From Butyriboletus loyo (Eukaryota; Basidiomycota; Agaricomycetes; Boletales; Boletaceae), in assembly GCA_038093515.1 (NCBI GenBank), contig JBBPSI010000003.1, forward strand, positions 248,001 to 312,000: 64,000 nucleotides of DNA, given 5' to 3'. Under the pieces are notes generated by a model. That model was not told where the DNA came from and did no database searches. It saw only the letters and a list, made by a program, of their open reading frames with translations. Positions 34,545 to 45,683 of the stretch are shown in pieces; positions within the stretch are counted from its first letter, which is position 1, and each line of letters opens with the position of its first letter. A program made the position numbers and the translations under genes.

Positions 34545-35532
34545 ATGTCCGAGGAAAGTGCCAAGCGAGCTACTAAAAAACAGCGACGAGAGCAAAAGGG
34601 CTTGAAGGTAACGAAAGGCGGAAAATCGTGCCCAGGCCCAACAGTAGAAAACGGTTATGACCTCTGCGAAAGTCACCAGCGCACAGACTCTTCTATCGAA
34701 TTGACGAAAGAATCCATGTTGCCTCGGAGGGCTGAAGTTCAATTGTCTAGTACTAGTAGGACACCATCCGACACGCCGCCAGACACCCTTGGCAAAGTGA
34801 AGGTGCCAGGGAAGCGGAAACGGATCGACCGTGATGCAGTGCCCGACGGGTCCGTTAGTTTTGAGACAGACGCTGCTGAACTCGAGCCTCAAAGAAATGA
34901 CAAACGCGACGAGTGTCGGAAGGAGGATCGGATGGTAAGTGACATAGGAAATATAATAGGAGGATTCTGAGCCGAAGGACGTAGCATCATCTGTCTTACC
35001 CAGATCCCGCCATCGACGAGTCGCTCTCAGAGCAATCTCGCAGAGGTAGGTATCAATCATGCCTAAGATTGATGATATCCTCAAATTCGCATTAGCCCTA
35101 CTGCACGCTTATGAACAATGTCGAGGAAGCGAAGTCTGGAAGTTCAACAAAGCCAGGCAGAATTGGCTACTACGCAACGTCTGGTCGGAACAGGCTGTAA
35201 GCTCAAAGGTTTTCGTTACCGTTCAACGTCACGTTCAGAGTTATGCAGGTGCCCGAGAATTATATCCCACTTGTGATCAAATACCTGGCTGGCATCAGGG
35301 GCGGCGCTAGAGAGGTTAGCACGCGGGAATTCATGGCTGTCGACGACACTCAGTTTAGTTACAGAAACTGATTGGGGAGTGCATTTCAAAAATCTCAACC
35401 TCCGACTCGGAAGCACCAATGCAAAGCGCTCAGCCATCCGACGACAGTGCTAAGGTCGGGTCCACGATCAATCAACAACCAAACACATCGCGAGCCCTAT
35501 CTATCCTCCATGCACTCAACAAAAGCAACTAA
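34545..35532 (+). CDS. WKF-domain protein (C7orf50-like, nucleolar)
   Basis: Five exons, 34545-34934, 34985-35045, 35096-35196, 35249-35314 and 35365-35532, give 261 aa. The first exon is charged and disordered, with Lys/Arg clusters (KRATKKQRREQKG, GKRKRIDRD) fit for nucleolar targeting. The conserved WKF core spans exons 3-4: ALLHAYEQCRGSEVWKFNKA, RQNWLLRNVWSEQA, VPENYIPLVIKYLAGIRGGA. Human C7orf50 shares this domain and has been linked to pre-rRNA processing. The acceptor at 34984, rather than the one at 35003, was chosen because only it keeps the WKF frame. Confidence 0.8.
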
Positions 35533-35626
35533 AGCTATGACTTTAATTGATATCATGGCCCACAGGCGTGGCATTGAGAACTCTTTAAGACGATGTACCA
35601 GGTACACGGAAATAAGTGATTGGTGG

Positions 35627-37799
35627 TCAAGCGGAGACGGGGACCTGCATGGATGCCGCCACCTCAAGGGTGCCAACATTTGCACGGACCCGAGGTTGCT
35701 TCGCAAAAGAATCTGCCAGTTTGACTGCTCCCCTGAATACTTCATCCTCCACCTTACGCTCACCGTCAACATGTCCCAATAAAGCTTCAAAGTCCTTACG
35801 GACAACGTCGACGGTCACGAAATCGACCACAGCTGCTTGACCATTCCGCAAGGTCTGTGGAACACCCGCAGTATCGATCTGGCTCTCTGTCCAAACAGGT
35901 TTCACGTCGTCTTTGCCAATGCCAACATTAGCGCGTCCACCAAGCTTCGCCCAGTCATTTGTGCGGTTAATGCTCAATTCCGTAAAAACGGTGTCGATGG
36001 CGTGAACAAGACCGTCAATTTGTTCAGCGGTGTGGAAAGGCGTGACAGTGACTCTCAAACGCTCCTCGCCGACAGCGACGGTAGGATAGTTGATAGCCTG
36101 AACGTAGATCCTGTGTTCGCGCAATAGCTTATCGCTCGCCAGCTTAGCGAGCCCTGCATCCCCAACAAGAACTGGCACGATGTGGGATGGTCCTGGGATG
36201 ACAGGAATATCCAGTTCAGCGAAGCGCTTCTTGACCTTGCGAACATTGACTTGTTTCAAAGCGCGGTCGCCCATATGATGTTTCTGGTACATGATCGATG
36301 CGCGAGAGCCGGCGACGCTAGCCGGCGGGAGTGAGGTGGTGAAAATAAATCCTGGGGCGTAGGAACGGATCATATCGATGAAATCGCGTGAGCCAGCGAC
36401 GTAGCCTCCAACAGAGCCATAAGCTTTGCTCAAAGTACCTGCAAAGGAGATCAGAAGACCCAAAGTGCAAATATTAGCGTTCAGCTTACCGGTGATGATG
36501 TCGACACGATCCATGACGCTACCCTTAATTGCCTCTGGACTTTGGCCAGCCCTGTGGTGCGCTTCGAAATCGAGATGTTCAGCGATTCCTGCACCCCGGG
36601 GACCGTACAATCCCACGGCATGAACTTCATCCAAGAAGGTCAAAGCGCCATACTTCTTCGCCAAATCACAAATTTCATTGATAGGTCCGATGCTGCCACA
36701 CATAGAATAGACACTTTCGAATGCAATGATCTTCGGAGTCTCACGAGGCCACATCTTGAGCTTGTCTTCTAAATGCTTCAAGTCGTTGTGCTTGAAAATA
36801 ACCTTTTTCGCACCAGAATGACGGATGCCTTGAATCATGGAGGCATGATTAGATGCGTCGGAGAAGTACACCAAGCTCGGCAGCTTCAATCCGAGGGTAG
36901 AAAGGGTAGCGTCATTCGCCACATAGCATGAGGAAAAGACAAGGGCCGCGGGCTTCCTGTGCAATGACGCTAGCTCATTTTCTAGAGCGAGGTGCAAAGC
37001 ACTGTTTCCAGCAATGTTTCTTGTTCCTCCGGCACCGGCACCGTACTTGTCCAAAGTTCGGCTATGCACAAGGATTGATGAGAATAGGATCGGACATTAT
37101 AGTTTATACCTACTGCATTGTTTCGAGGACAACCGGGTTGTTTCCCATGCCGAGATAATCGTTGGAGCACCACACCTCAACTTCGTCCTTGACATTGGCA
37201 GTGTGAGCAACTGGGAATTTGTCCGCAAGTCTATTGATATTATTGAAGTAACGATAAGACTGGTCCTTGTGCTTCTTCTCGAGCTCTGCTGCGAAAAGCT
37301 GTTCGTAGTTGAAGGTAGCTTTGTTGGGATTTTGCGTGCCAATGACTGGTCCTGGGGCGGTAGCCTTATGGAAGGGGCAACCACTTGCTTCCACATCGTG
37401 GGCAGCCGGAGTGGCTTTCTGTGCTGGGGTGGTTTCCGCCTTCACAGCGGCCGCAAGGTCCTCGGCCATGCGGGCGGCTGCTCGAGCAGCGGAAGCATGG
37501 GGACATTTGGCGATATCGGCGTCGGTGATCTCGGAGCCGGTGAATATGCCCTTGCTGTGATGAATTTCCTGTACATCTGCCTGCGCGGCGACACTGGCAT
37601 ATCCAGCGACCATCTTAGTGGAACTCATCTGCAGAGCGGGACCCATGATGGGACATTTTGTAGCTGACTCGGTAAGCTGGGTAAGGGAGGGGAAGCGGGT
37701 GGATGCAAGGGTAGAGAGGGAACGGAGTGTCTGCGTCCGCGTCCTGCCGAGGAATGGGCATACTTTCTTGAAACGTGAGAGGGTCGCAAGCTTTTCCAT
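35627..37799 (-). CDS. HEM1: 5-aminolevulinate synthase, mitochondrial
   Basis: Three exons, complement of 35627-36438, 36490-37061 and 37114-37799, give 689 aa. It condenses glycine with succinyl-CoA using PLP, the first step of heme synthesis. The core shows [85 protein letters not shown] with the Schiff-base lysine, and [12 protein letters not shown]. The 230-residue N-terminus is a presequence plus linker carrying four Cys-Pro motifs (VCPF, KCPI, KCPH, GCPF) of heme-regulatory type. A C-terminal extension of about 150 residues passes the bacterial end. Intron 36439-36489 (51 bp) is a multiple of three with no stop and sits four residues before the active lysine. ATG 37799 is the first in-frame ATG. 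Confidence 0.95.
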
Positions 37800-38477
37800 G
37801 ACGGTCAACGAGAGAGGCTGTCTGGACTAAAATGCTTGAATGTAAGATCCTTGGTGTATAATAAAAGACTTACAGCGTGCGTAGCAAAGGAAGTGAAATT
37901 TGGCGGGGGGGGCACTAAGTTATAAGGGTTTGAATTAGACAGACTCCGATTGGTTCGCAGTCACGTGGATTCTAGAGTGCACAGGCAGCTTACAACTCGG
38001 TTCTTTTCTATCGCCGCAATGAGTCTCAGCCATATCCGCACGGATCAGTCTGAGACCGCCTTCAATGACAGTCAAGAACAAATGCATTGTCAAACCGTCT
38101 TGTAAACCTCTTGCAATGTTTTCAACCACGATTCTATCGCGTAGGATCCTCTGTCCTAATTCGTTGCTGAAATGAATAATATACACCGTTCCGGCTTTTG
38201 TGTACCGTATCCGAGTTGCACGGTCTCGCTCAATAACACCGGCCCATCATTTGGCTACGGACACGTTGACACTGAGGAGTAAACATTATTTAGTCATGCC
38301 GGTTTACAGCCTACATGGTGCATTGCGTGTGGCGGCCGGCAACAGGCTCGGACTGCTTTGCTGAGCTACCTCAGTAGTATATCCACCTCGTTGATATTCC
38401 AGCACTTGAATTCATCATCGCTTACTCTCTCTCACCGTCTTTATCACCGTTCATCGATCATCATCCAGCACGCCTCC
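37800..38477. promoter_or_regulatory. divergent intergenic region, HEM1 / Cld1-like lipase
   Basis: About 680 bp between two start codons, the longest promoter region in the window. It carries an AT-rich patch at 37,850-37,875 and a 7-base G run at about 37,905. An 83-codon frame at 37,935-38,186 (-) has no support. No known binding site was identified with confidence. Confidence 0.4.
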
Positions 38478-40094
38478 ATGTCCACTTCAACTTCTTCCCT
38501 ACATCTGCCTATCCCCCCTGCTGGTAATATACCTGTCACCTTCTCCGCGAGCTTCAAAAGCTGGTTTGTTCGGTTTCATCCTGCTAATCCGTTCGATCTG
38601 ACACCGCAATGTCTCCTAGGTGGACCGCCGGGGAGAAACAAGGTGCCGCAGCGGAAGAGCGGCTTCTGAGGTACGGAGACCGTCCAAGGTATACGACCTC
38701 GGATTCAACCCAGTCTATTTTTCTCGCTCAGGCGGCTACCTTTCTTCTCACCAGAAAGGATGCCTACACATACGGTTGAAGGTACCTCAGTGATTGCCCG
38801 CAGCGAACGAATAGAGCTGGCGTCTTCGAAGCATTATCTCAACTGTCTTTCGATCACGGCTACGAATCCATCCCCCACAGCCCCTCCACCTGCTGTTATC
38901 CTACATGGCTATGGTGCTGGTCTTGGCTTCTTCTTTCGAAACTTCCCGACCCTAGCTACGTGGGCTGGTAGTCGCGGCACTAATATCTACGCCTTGGACT
39001 GGCTTGGTATGGGTCGTTCTGCCCGCGTTCCATTCCGCATCAAGGCAAAACGAGACGACATTTCTGGCCGTGTACAAGAAGCCGAATCGTTTTTCGTCGA
39101 TTCTCTTGAGGAGTGGCGCACCAAGATGGGCGTTGAAAAAATGACCCTCATTGGACATTCGCTCGGTGCATATTTCAGTGCCGCATATGCTCTCCGCTAC
39201 CCTACGCGAGTCCATAAACTCATCTTACTTTCCCCCGCTGGCGTACCACATAATACCGACAATCTAACGATGCCTTCGAGAGAGCTGACCGATACCGGTG
39301 ACTCTGCCAACCCGGCTACTGCCCAAGCAGAGCCTGCTTCTACTTCTGAAATTCGGCATATCCGTGACCAGCAGAGAGCAGCCAAGACGAAAGAAAGTCG
39401 TTCTCGCAGACTGCTCACTTACCTGTGGGAGGAAGGGTGGAGTCCATTTCAGGTTGTACGTTCGACACTGTTCTGGGGACCCATGCTTGTGGGCAAGGTT
39501 CGTCTGTTCTCTACATTTAACCGCCCAAAGAATCTCCGGCTAACGTATCTACGCAGTATTCGAGTCGTCGCTTCACCGGTTTGACAGAAGACGAAACCCG
39601 TGACATGCACGATTACATTCTTAACATAACCCTTGCCAAAGGCTCAGGGGAGTATTGCATATGTAAGGCTCGTTTAGTTCCATGTATATTGCGATCTCAT
39701 GGACTCTAGCTCACATTCTCGCACCATATGCTTACGCACGCATGCCCTTGGTTGACCGGGTACCTGCGTTGAAGATACCAATTACTTTTGTTTGTCAGTG
39801 CGCTATCTCCTATTCAGGCCGGTCATTGCAACTCACTAATTTTCAGACGGTGAACATGATTGGATGGATCCTGTAGGAGGCTTCCAAGCGTTACAGAATC
39901 TCCGCCTAGCAGGTAACGAGAAAGGGCGTATGTTTGTTATTCCTAATGCTGGGCATCACGGTAAGGATACCGTACACCATACTGTTCTGGGTCTAATAAA
40001 TGTGTATCTTATCACGTCAGTATACCTCGACAACCCGAGTGCCACGAACGATTTACTCGTCGAGGAACTTAATCTTGCTGACCAGCAACAATGA
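38478..40094 (+). CDS. alpha/beta hydrolase of the Cld1/ABHD4-5 family
   Basis: Seven exons, 38478-38572, 38620-38670, 38732-39497, 39557-39662, 39710-39793, 39847-39960 and 40021-40094, give 429 aa. Motifs: oxyanion loop VILHGYGAGLGFFFRN, strand NIYALDWLGMGRSARVPF, nucleophile elbow IGHSLGAYFSAAYALRYP (GHSLG), GEHDWMDPVGG with the acid, and GHHVYLDNP with the catalytic His and the HX4D motif. Yeast Cld1 is a mitochondrial cardiolipin deacylase; ABHD4/ABHD5 act on phospholipids or as lipase co-activators. The intact Ser argues for an active lipase, unlike ABHD5, which lacks it. The N-terminus (SFKSWFVRWTAGEKQGAAAE) resembles the conserved lead of this family. The HX4D motif only appears after splicing out the 60 bp intron 39961-40020. 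Confidence 0.9.
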
Positions 40095-40658
40095 TACCTT
40101 CAAGGAATCTATATTGTTCTGACATAGAACACATGGCTTGACCCTAGATTAACAACCCACGACGATAGATTCGTATGGAATTCAACAGGTTCCCTTGGTC
40201 TTGCTGCTTTCTATTTGTACATATCCTTGATATTTGAAGCCTCGTGCAAGCCTGTAGGTCATGTACCGAATACAATCCGGGCAGATTGAACGTCCTGTGT
40301 GCTGCACCATGATGTGATGTCTTCGTACAAGTCCGACAACCCTCTGAAATGACCAGTCCATCGAGAGGCGCATAGATTGGCAACTTGAAGGCCAATGAAT
40401 TAATCACCCAAGACGACATCACGATCTCACCCAGTGGGTTACTACCGAACTTCGAAACATCATATACAATTTGCGCATCGCTTGTTGTCAGGCTCTCGCT
40501 GGTGTTCATTAAATGTTGCACAGAGAATCTGCCTTGCGTTCGCCGCCACTGAATGACGGGTCTAGTTGATAAATCATCACAAGAGGCAGCAGAGCATTAT
40601 ACTGGCACGAGAGGCTTGCATACTCAGTAATATTTCGATCATACAAACATCTTCCCGT
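40095..40658. other. convergent 3' spacer, lipase / METTL3
   Basis: These 564 bp carry two 3' flanks. A minus-strand open frame at 40144-40521 (125 codons) has no start context, splice or motif support and is not annotated. No repeat or RNA gene was seen. Confidence 0.45.
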
Positions 40659-42539
40659 CTACCCCCCTGACGTACCCGAGAGGCGTTCTGGGTAACGAGC
40701 TTTGATCCTGGCAGCTAGGTCTTCCTCATATATCTGATCAGGCCCAAGCTGATTTCCCAGGGTAAGCCACCTTCGATAGGTCAGTGTGAGAAACACCCAG
40801 TTCAATCGCATAAGCACTTACCCAGGTCTGGTGTTGTGCTTCCTTCCAAAAATTTCAACCTTGCGTCCTCCAGGGCACATCCGTTCAATGAGACCATATA
40901 CTTCATCCGGTTTGCGACTCGTTTCGCGCACCTCACTCACAATCACGTCCGTGTCAAGACCCCGATTGACCCAGCTGGGAAACTTTAAATAGCCGGCTTC
41001 GTCAACATGAGTTTTGACACCAACGAGCATGTGTTCCTTTGTGTGATTCAGCCAATGGCCAGTCCGACCTGTGCGGATAACGCGTTGTAACTGCATTGTT
41101 CAATATCTGAATGTGCCATTGGACTCGGAAGGATCACCTGATTGGTTTTCACCCAGACAACTTCATCCACGCGTGTGTAGCCCCAGACTCTGAGGCATTC
41201 ACGACCCACTTCCATGGCACGCCCAGTAACCCACAAAAACAAGAGGCCTTCGTCCTGGAGAGCAGGAATGGGCATGGCACGCATCTCATCGTCGGTCATT
41301 GTTCCGTAAGGCAACTTTGTCAGATCCACACGTTATCATGCTATTCCAATTAATGTTGTGTCAATGACTTACACTCATGTGAATATCCCATGGGGGGTCC
41401 GCCATGATGACATGGAACTTTCCGAGTACCGAGTAATCGAATCGTCGAAGGTCGCAATTGATCCATTGGGGAGGCAGCTATCCGAATGTGCGGTGACGAA
41501 AAGCGCACAATCCCGATGAAAGTGGGCGCATACCGTTTGCATATCTTTACCATCGGGTCCCATCCCAATCTCTAGCTTGAACGGATTACGTATTCTCTGC
41601 ACCTCCTTCCATCCTATATCACTGGTACCCGTAACCTGGCCATCCTTTTCGTCCCAGTCGACTTCGAAGTGTAAGTATCGGCACGGTGCCTTTTCTTTCC
41701 CCCTACCTCCCGCCCCGAGGCCTGAAGGCAGGGAAACCCGTGTAGCATTTCCAGACGGGAACGGTGGAATCGACGGTGATTGGGCATATGTGGGCTCAGA
41801 GTAGCAAGTATTAAGATAGGAGCAATGGCCAAGGGATGGATCAGTGTGTGGTCGAATCAGGGGCTTGAAGTGTACACGATCACAGGTAGACTGAGAAGAA
41901 ACACCTCCTGAGCTTTCTCGACATGCCTTGACACAGTCCTCTTTCGTGATGTACGAACAAACAGGATTGAAGCTCCCATGAGAAGCGCAGAACTGTGATG
42001 AAAGCTACTTTTTCATAGTCCCGCAACACTGCAATCCGACCACATACCCGTTCGGCCAGAAGGCGTCCCTTGGCTGTAGCCTTTTGGAGAATAGCATAGA
42101 CTTCTCTCAGCTCTTTGCCCAGATTTGCGAGAGGCCTTGCAGAAGGAGGTGGTGAATGGCTGATACCCCTAGAAGAACGCTCGTCTGAGTCGTCGCCAGC
42201 CGCAGAGTCAGCTTCTTCGTCGACAGGTGGCCGCTTGCGCTTGCGAGCGTTCACCATGTCCGCCATGGCATTCCCAATGTGAACATCAGTAATAGTCAGG
42301 ATACCATTATCGCAAGATAATGACAATCTTCCGTGCTCCCAGCGACTGGAAAGACTCTCCAAGACGATCTCAAGACGGTGTAGATCTGACAAACGTAGGG
42401 GATGTGACGAGCATGCTGTGGCTTTGGAAGCAATCAAGGAAAGAAGAAGGTCCATGGAGCTGATCGGGGTCGATACCTTTCCGGACGAGAATACATCGCG
42501 GACAGCTGAACACACTGTCACAGTGAAGTCGTCGGCCAT
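40659..42539 (-). CDS. IME4: METTL3/IME4-type mRNA m6A methyltransferase
   Basis: Seven exons, complement of 40659-40770, 40822-41090, 41138-41314, 41373-41477, 41534-41575, 41636-41938 and 42009-42539, give 512 aa. The paired CCCH zinc region is recognisable: [38 protein letters not shown] and [12 protein letters not shown]. The catalytic half has [20 protein letters not shown], the SAM/adenine motif [100 protein letters not shown] and WLTLGNQL. In yeast IME4 drives entry into meiosis. The residues forming the METTL3 active site (DPPW) are intact, so it is probably catalytic. No METTL14-like partner lies in the window. Donor GTTACG of the 60 bp intron 41576-41635 is weak. Confidence 0.92.
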
Positions 42540-42993
42540 GAACTTGGCACTTCAAGCCAAACGCAATAGAACCCATACGGTACAAATAAGGAAATTTAGT
42601 CTAACCGGTGCGTCCGGGCAAATACAAAAATCTGTTCGCGTCGAGGCTTACTCAGCTTGTATAAGTGGCGACAGAGGGTAGCACAAACAGACAACGCCCT
42701 CGCCTTTTACTAGGGCGTTCCGTGGGCTGCCCTCACTCGAATGTCGCGTTACCAATTTTTCAATACTCAGCTCGCCCTGAGATGGCCAACTATCAAGTTG
42801 GAATTACTTTTTATCATCTTTCTATAATACATGTTTTTTTAAAATAAAAATAGAAAAAAGACCCCTGCGATGCGATAAAACTTTGCTCTGTCTGCACACG
42901 TCTAATAATCAAGTGTGCCGCAACTTTCCTTTTTCGGCAGTTATCTAAATGCTGCTGTCCCTCCTACTAGTACTTTAACTTATATATGTGGTC
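42540..42993. promoter_or_regulatory. divergent promoter, METTL3 / SPB4
   Basis: 454 bp between two start codons. An AT-rich block at 42,830-42,860 contains A and T runs (TTTTTTTAAAATAAAAATAG) that could exclude nucleosomes. No known factor site was assigned. Confidence 0.45.
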
Positions 42994-45435
42994 ATGTCAG
43001 AGTCAACTGCATTTGCAGGGCCGTGGTCTTCCCTTCCAACTTCATTGACTCCATGGATGTAAGTATCATCCTTTTCGATGTCTGTACCTTGTCTTATTTT
43101 TCTTTTAGTTTCGACGTGATACAGTCGATGGGCTACTTCCACATGACTCCGGTGCAGGCAGCCACGATCCCCCTCTTCATGCAGCACAAGGACGTCGTCG
43201 TAGAGGCTGTTACAGGCTCAGGAAAGACTCTGGCATTTGTCATCCCTGTACTAGAGCGGCTGGTGAGGCGAGGATCCACGCTCAGGCCGAACGAGATCGG
43301 TGCGCTCGTCATAAGTCCAACGAGGTGACGAATGTCGTCCATCTGTAGAGATCAATCTCACATGGTTCATCTAGGGAGCTGGCGACCCAGATACATTCCG
43401 TATTCTCCCTCTTCCTCTCTGCGCAGCCGGGTCTGTCGCGCCCAGACGACTCTGCACCTGCAGGCGCATCGATACCGACATACCCCCCACCGCTACTGCT
43501 CGTCTCCTCCGACGAGTCATCCCCAGCTCAAGACATCCAACGCTTCTTAGACACTGGCGCCGATATTGTAATAGCCACGCCCGGCCGAGTGGAAGAATTT
43601 CTAAAAGGGAGAGGGAAAACGGCAGTAAGCGTGAAGGAACTAGAGGTTCTTGTCCTTGATGAGGCGGATAGGTAGGACCCATAGATGGCTTGTTTGATTT
43701 GTCCCATTCTCACCTGTCTCGATTCCGAAGGCTCCTTGATCTAGGCTTTCAGAACGCGTTGACTCGTATTATAACACACTTACCGAAGCAGAGGCGGACA
43801 GGACTTTTCAGTGCAACCATGACCGATGCCGATGCCTTGTCGGAGCTTGTACGGGTGGGACTGCGCAATCCCGCTCGCGTAGTCGTCAAAGTACAATCCA
43901 AAAAATCCAAGAAGCGGATCTCGGATGGAAAGCCAGGAAAAGGCGAAGTCATTGAAGAGAGGCGGATCCCTGCAGGGTGTGTTGGTCATTTTAGAGCTTG
44001 TAGAAAGTTGACTGACTTTTTGCAGACTTCAGAACTTTTACATCAACTGCCGGACTTCCGAAAAGCTGGTACAACTTGTACGAGTCATCGAGCACGAAGT
44101 TCCGTCGTACGGAGCATCCCATTTTATCGTCTACTTCGCCACTTGTGCATGTGTGGACTACTTTTACAGAGTGAGCTTCTATGCGCAGCCTTCATAATCG
44201 AGATGAGGTGTCTGATAGAGTGGCTAGGTCCTTCCAAAGTTTCTGCCCCCCAATTCAAAGCTATTCTCCTTGCATGGTCACCTGCTTCCAGCTGCCCGAA
44301 CACGCGCTCTTTCGGCCTTTTCGTCCTCTCTCTCATCTTTGGGCTCGCCGTCGATACTTCTCGCAACAGACGTCGCCGCAAGAGGGCTAGATATACCACA
44401 CGTCGACGTCGTGGTCCAGTTTGACCCACCCATGGACCCCAAAGCGTTCTCGCACCGCTGTGGAAGAACGGCTCGCGCAGGGAGGAGCGGACGAGCGTAT
44501 GTATTTCTCGTTGGCAGAGAAATCGAGTACATTGGTACGTTGCACGGTTTATAAAAAATTGCTGTCGTTGGCGCATTTGATCACGACCCCAACCCGCAAA
44601 GATTTCCTTGCGGTGCGCAAAATTCCAATACGAAAACAACCTGTTATCCAGGTTGGTGGCATCCTTCCGGCACAGGGCTCGTGTGATCCCGAGCTGGATG
44701 ATCTGGCTGTCACGTCGTTTTTATCTCGAATACGAGATACTGTTTTGACAGATCGCGCTCTACATGACAAGGTACTTGGTGCAATCTCCAAGCTGTGTGC
44801 TCTATGAGGTTCAAGGCCACATCACAGGCAGCAAAAGGTTTCGTGTCGTTCGTGCGGGCGTATTCGAAGCACGAAGCCTCGTATATCTTTCGAATAAAAG
44901 ATCTCGATCTCATCGGCGTAGCCAAGAGCTTTGGGCTTCTCCGTCTACCTCGCATGCCCGAGCTCAAGGACGTAGACAAGGTGGGGTGGGAGGATGCATC
45001 TCTGGACGTGAGCCCTTTGATTTTCGTTCGTTTGTGTCGTCCCGATTCATGCCACAGTGGAGCGCCTACGCTTATGCCGACAAGGTACAAGAAGCTAAAC
45101 GTCGAGCATCGCAGTGCAAACCCGAAGTCCAGAAAGAGGCGAGTGAAACTCATGCCGCAAAACGCAAGCGAAACGCACCATGGAGCCAGCATGCGGTAGA
45201 TAAAGAAGAAAAGCAGAAGCGGACGCTGAAAAAGGATAGAAAACGACAATGGCTCAAGTCTCAGGCGACCGCCAACCATAGTGCAACGACATCCGTCAAG
45301 CCCCAGTCAGCCGAAGATAGCCGGGATGATGAGGATGATTGGGATGAACTTGCCGAGGAAGAGCGACTGGCCAAGAAAGTGCGCAAGGGAACAGTAACGC
45401 AACAAAATTTTGACGCGGAATTTGGGGACTTGTAG
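42994..45435 (+). CDS. SPB4: ATP-dependent rRNA helicase SPB4 (DEAD box)
   Basis: Nine exons, 42994-43058, 43109-43324, 43375-43671, 43731-43976, 44026-44170, 44228-44534, 44602-44771, 44816-45007 and 45058-45435, give 671 aa. Motifs: Q motif [24 protein letters not shown], Ia PTRELATQI, Ib [50 protein letters not shown]. The C-terminal [20 protein letters not shown] and [20 protein letters not shown] plus a basic tail ending [19 protein letters not shown] are characteristic of Spb4, needed for 25S rRNA maturation in 60S pre-ribosomes. The insert between Ia and Ib (Pro/Ser-rich, about 25 residues) is normal for the family. Confidence 0.94.
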
Positions 45436-45683
45436 GAAGCTCGAGAGGTCGTATTACCTCTTGTTGATCCATTCGCCAAAGTACGAGAAAATACCTTATG
45501 GGCGACTGAATTCTTGTGCGTAAAATACATGTAGATAAATATCAGTGGTCTGTGTAAGCATGACTAATAAAGGTTCTCCGTGCAGTGTCATGTCCTCGAC
45601 TCAATACGAATCTTCCTCACACCGGGTAGAGCTACAACTGCGGACGAAGCAACGGACGCATCTATCGCACCAAAATCAGCGCT
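45436..45683. terminator. convergent 3' spacer, SPB4 / PX protein
   Basis: Both genes end here, 248 bp apart. AATAAA-like ACTAATAAAGG (about 45,565) may serve as a cleavage/polyadenylation signal for SPB4. Evidence is by sequence resemblance only. Confidence 0.3.

Noticed and set aside
35004..35045. Acceptor at 35003 for exon 2 of the WKF gene
   Set aside because: It puts the conserved WKFNKARQNW region out of frame; the acceptor at 34984 keeps it.
37935..38186. 83-codon minus-strand open frame in the HEM1 upstream region
   Set aside because: No motif, no splice-supported extension; likely chance.
40144..40521. 125-codon minus-strand open frame between the lipase and METTL3
   Set aside because: Lies in a convergent 3' spacer; no recognisable motif, no partner exons.
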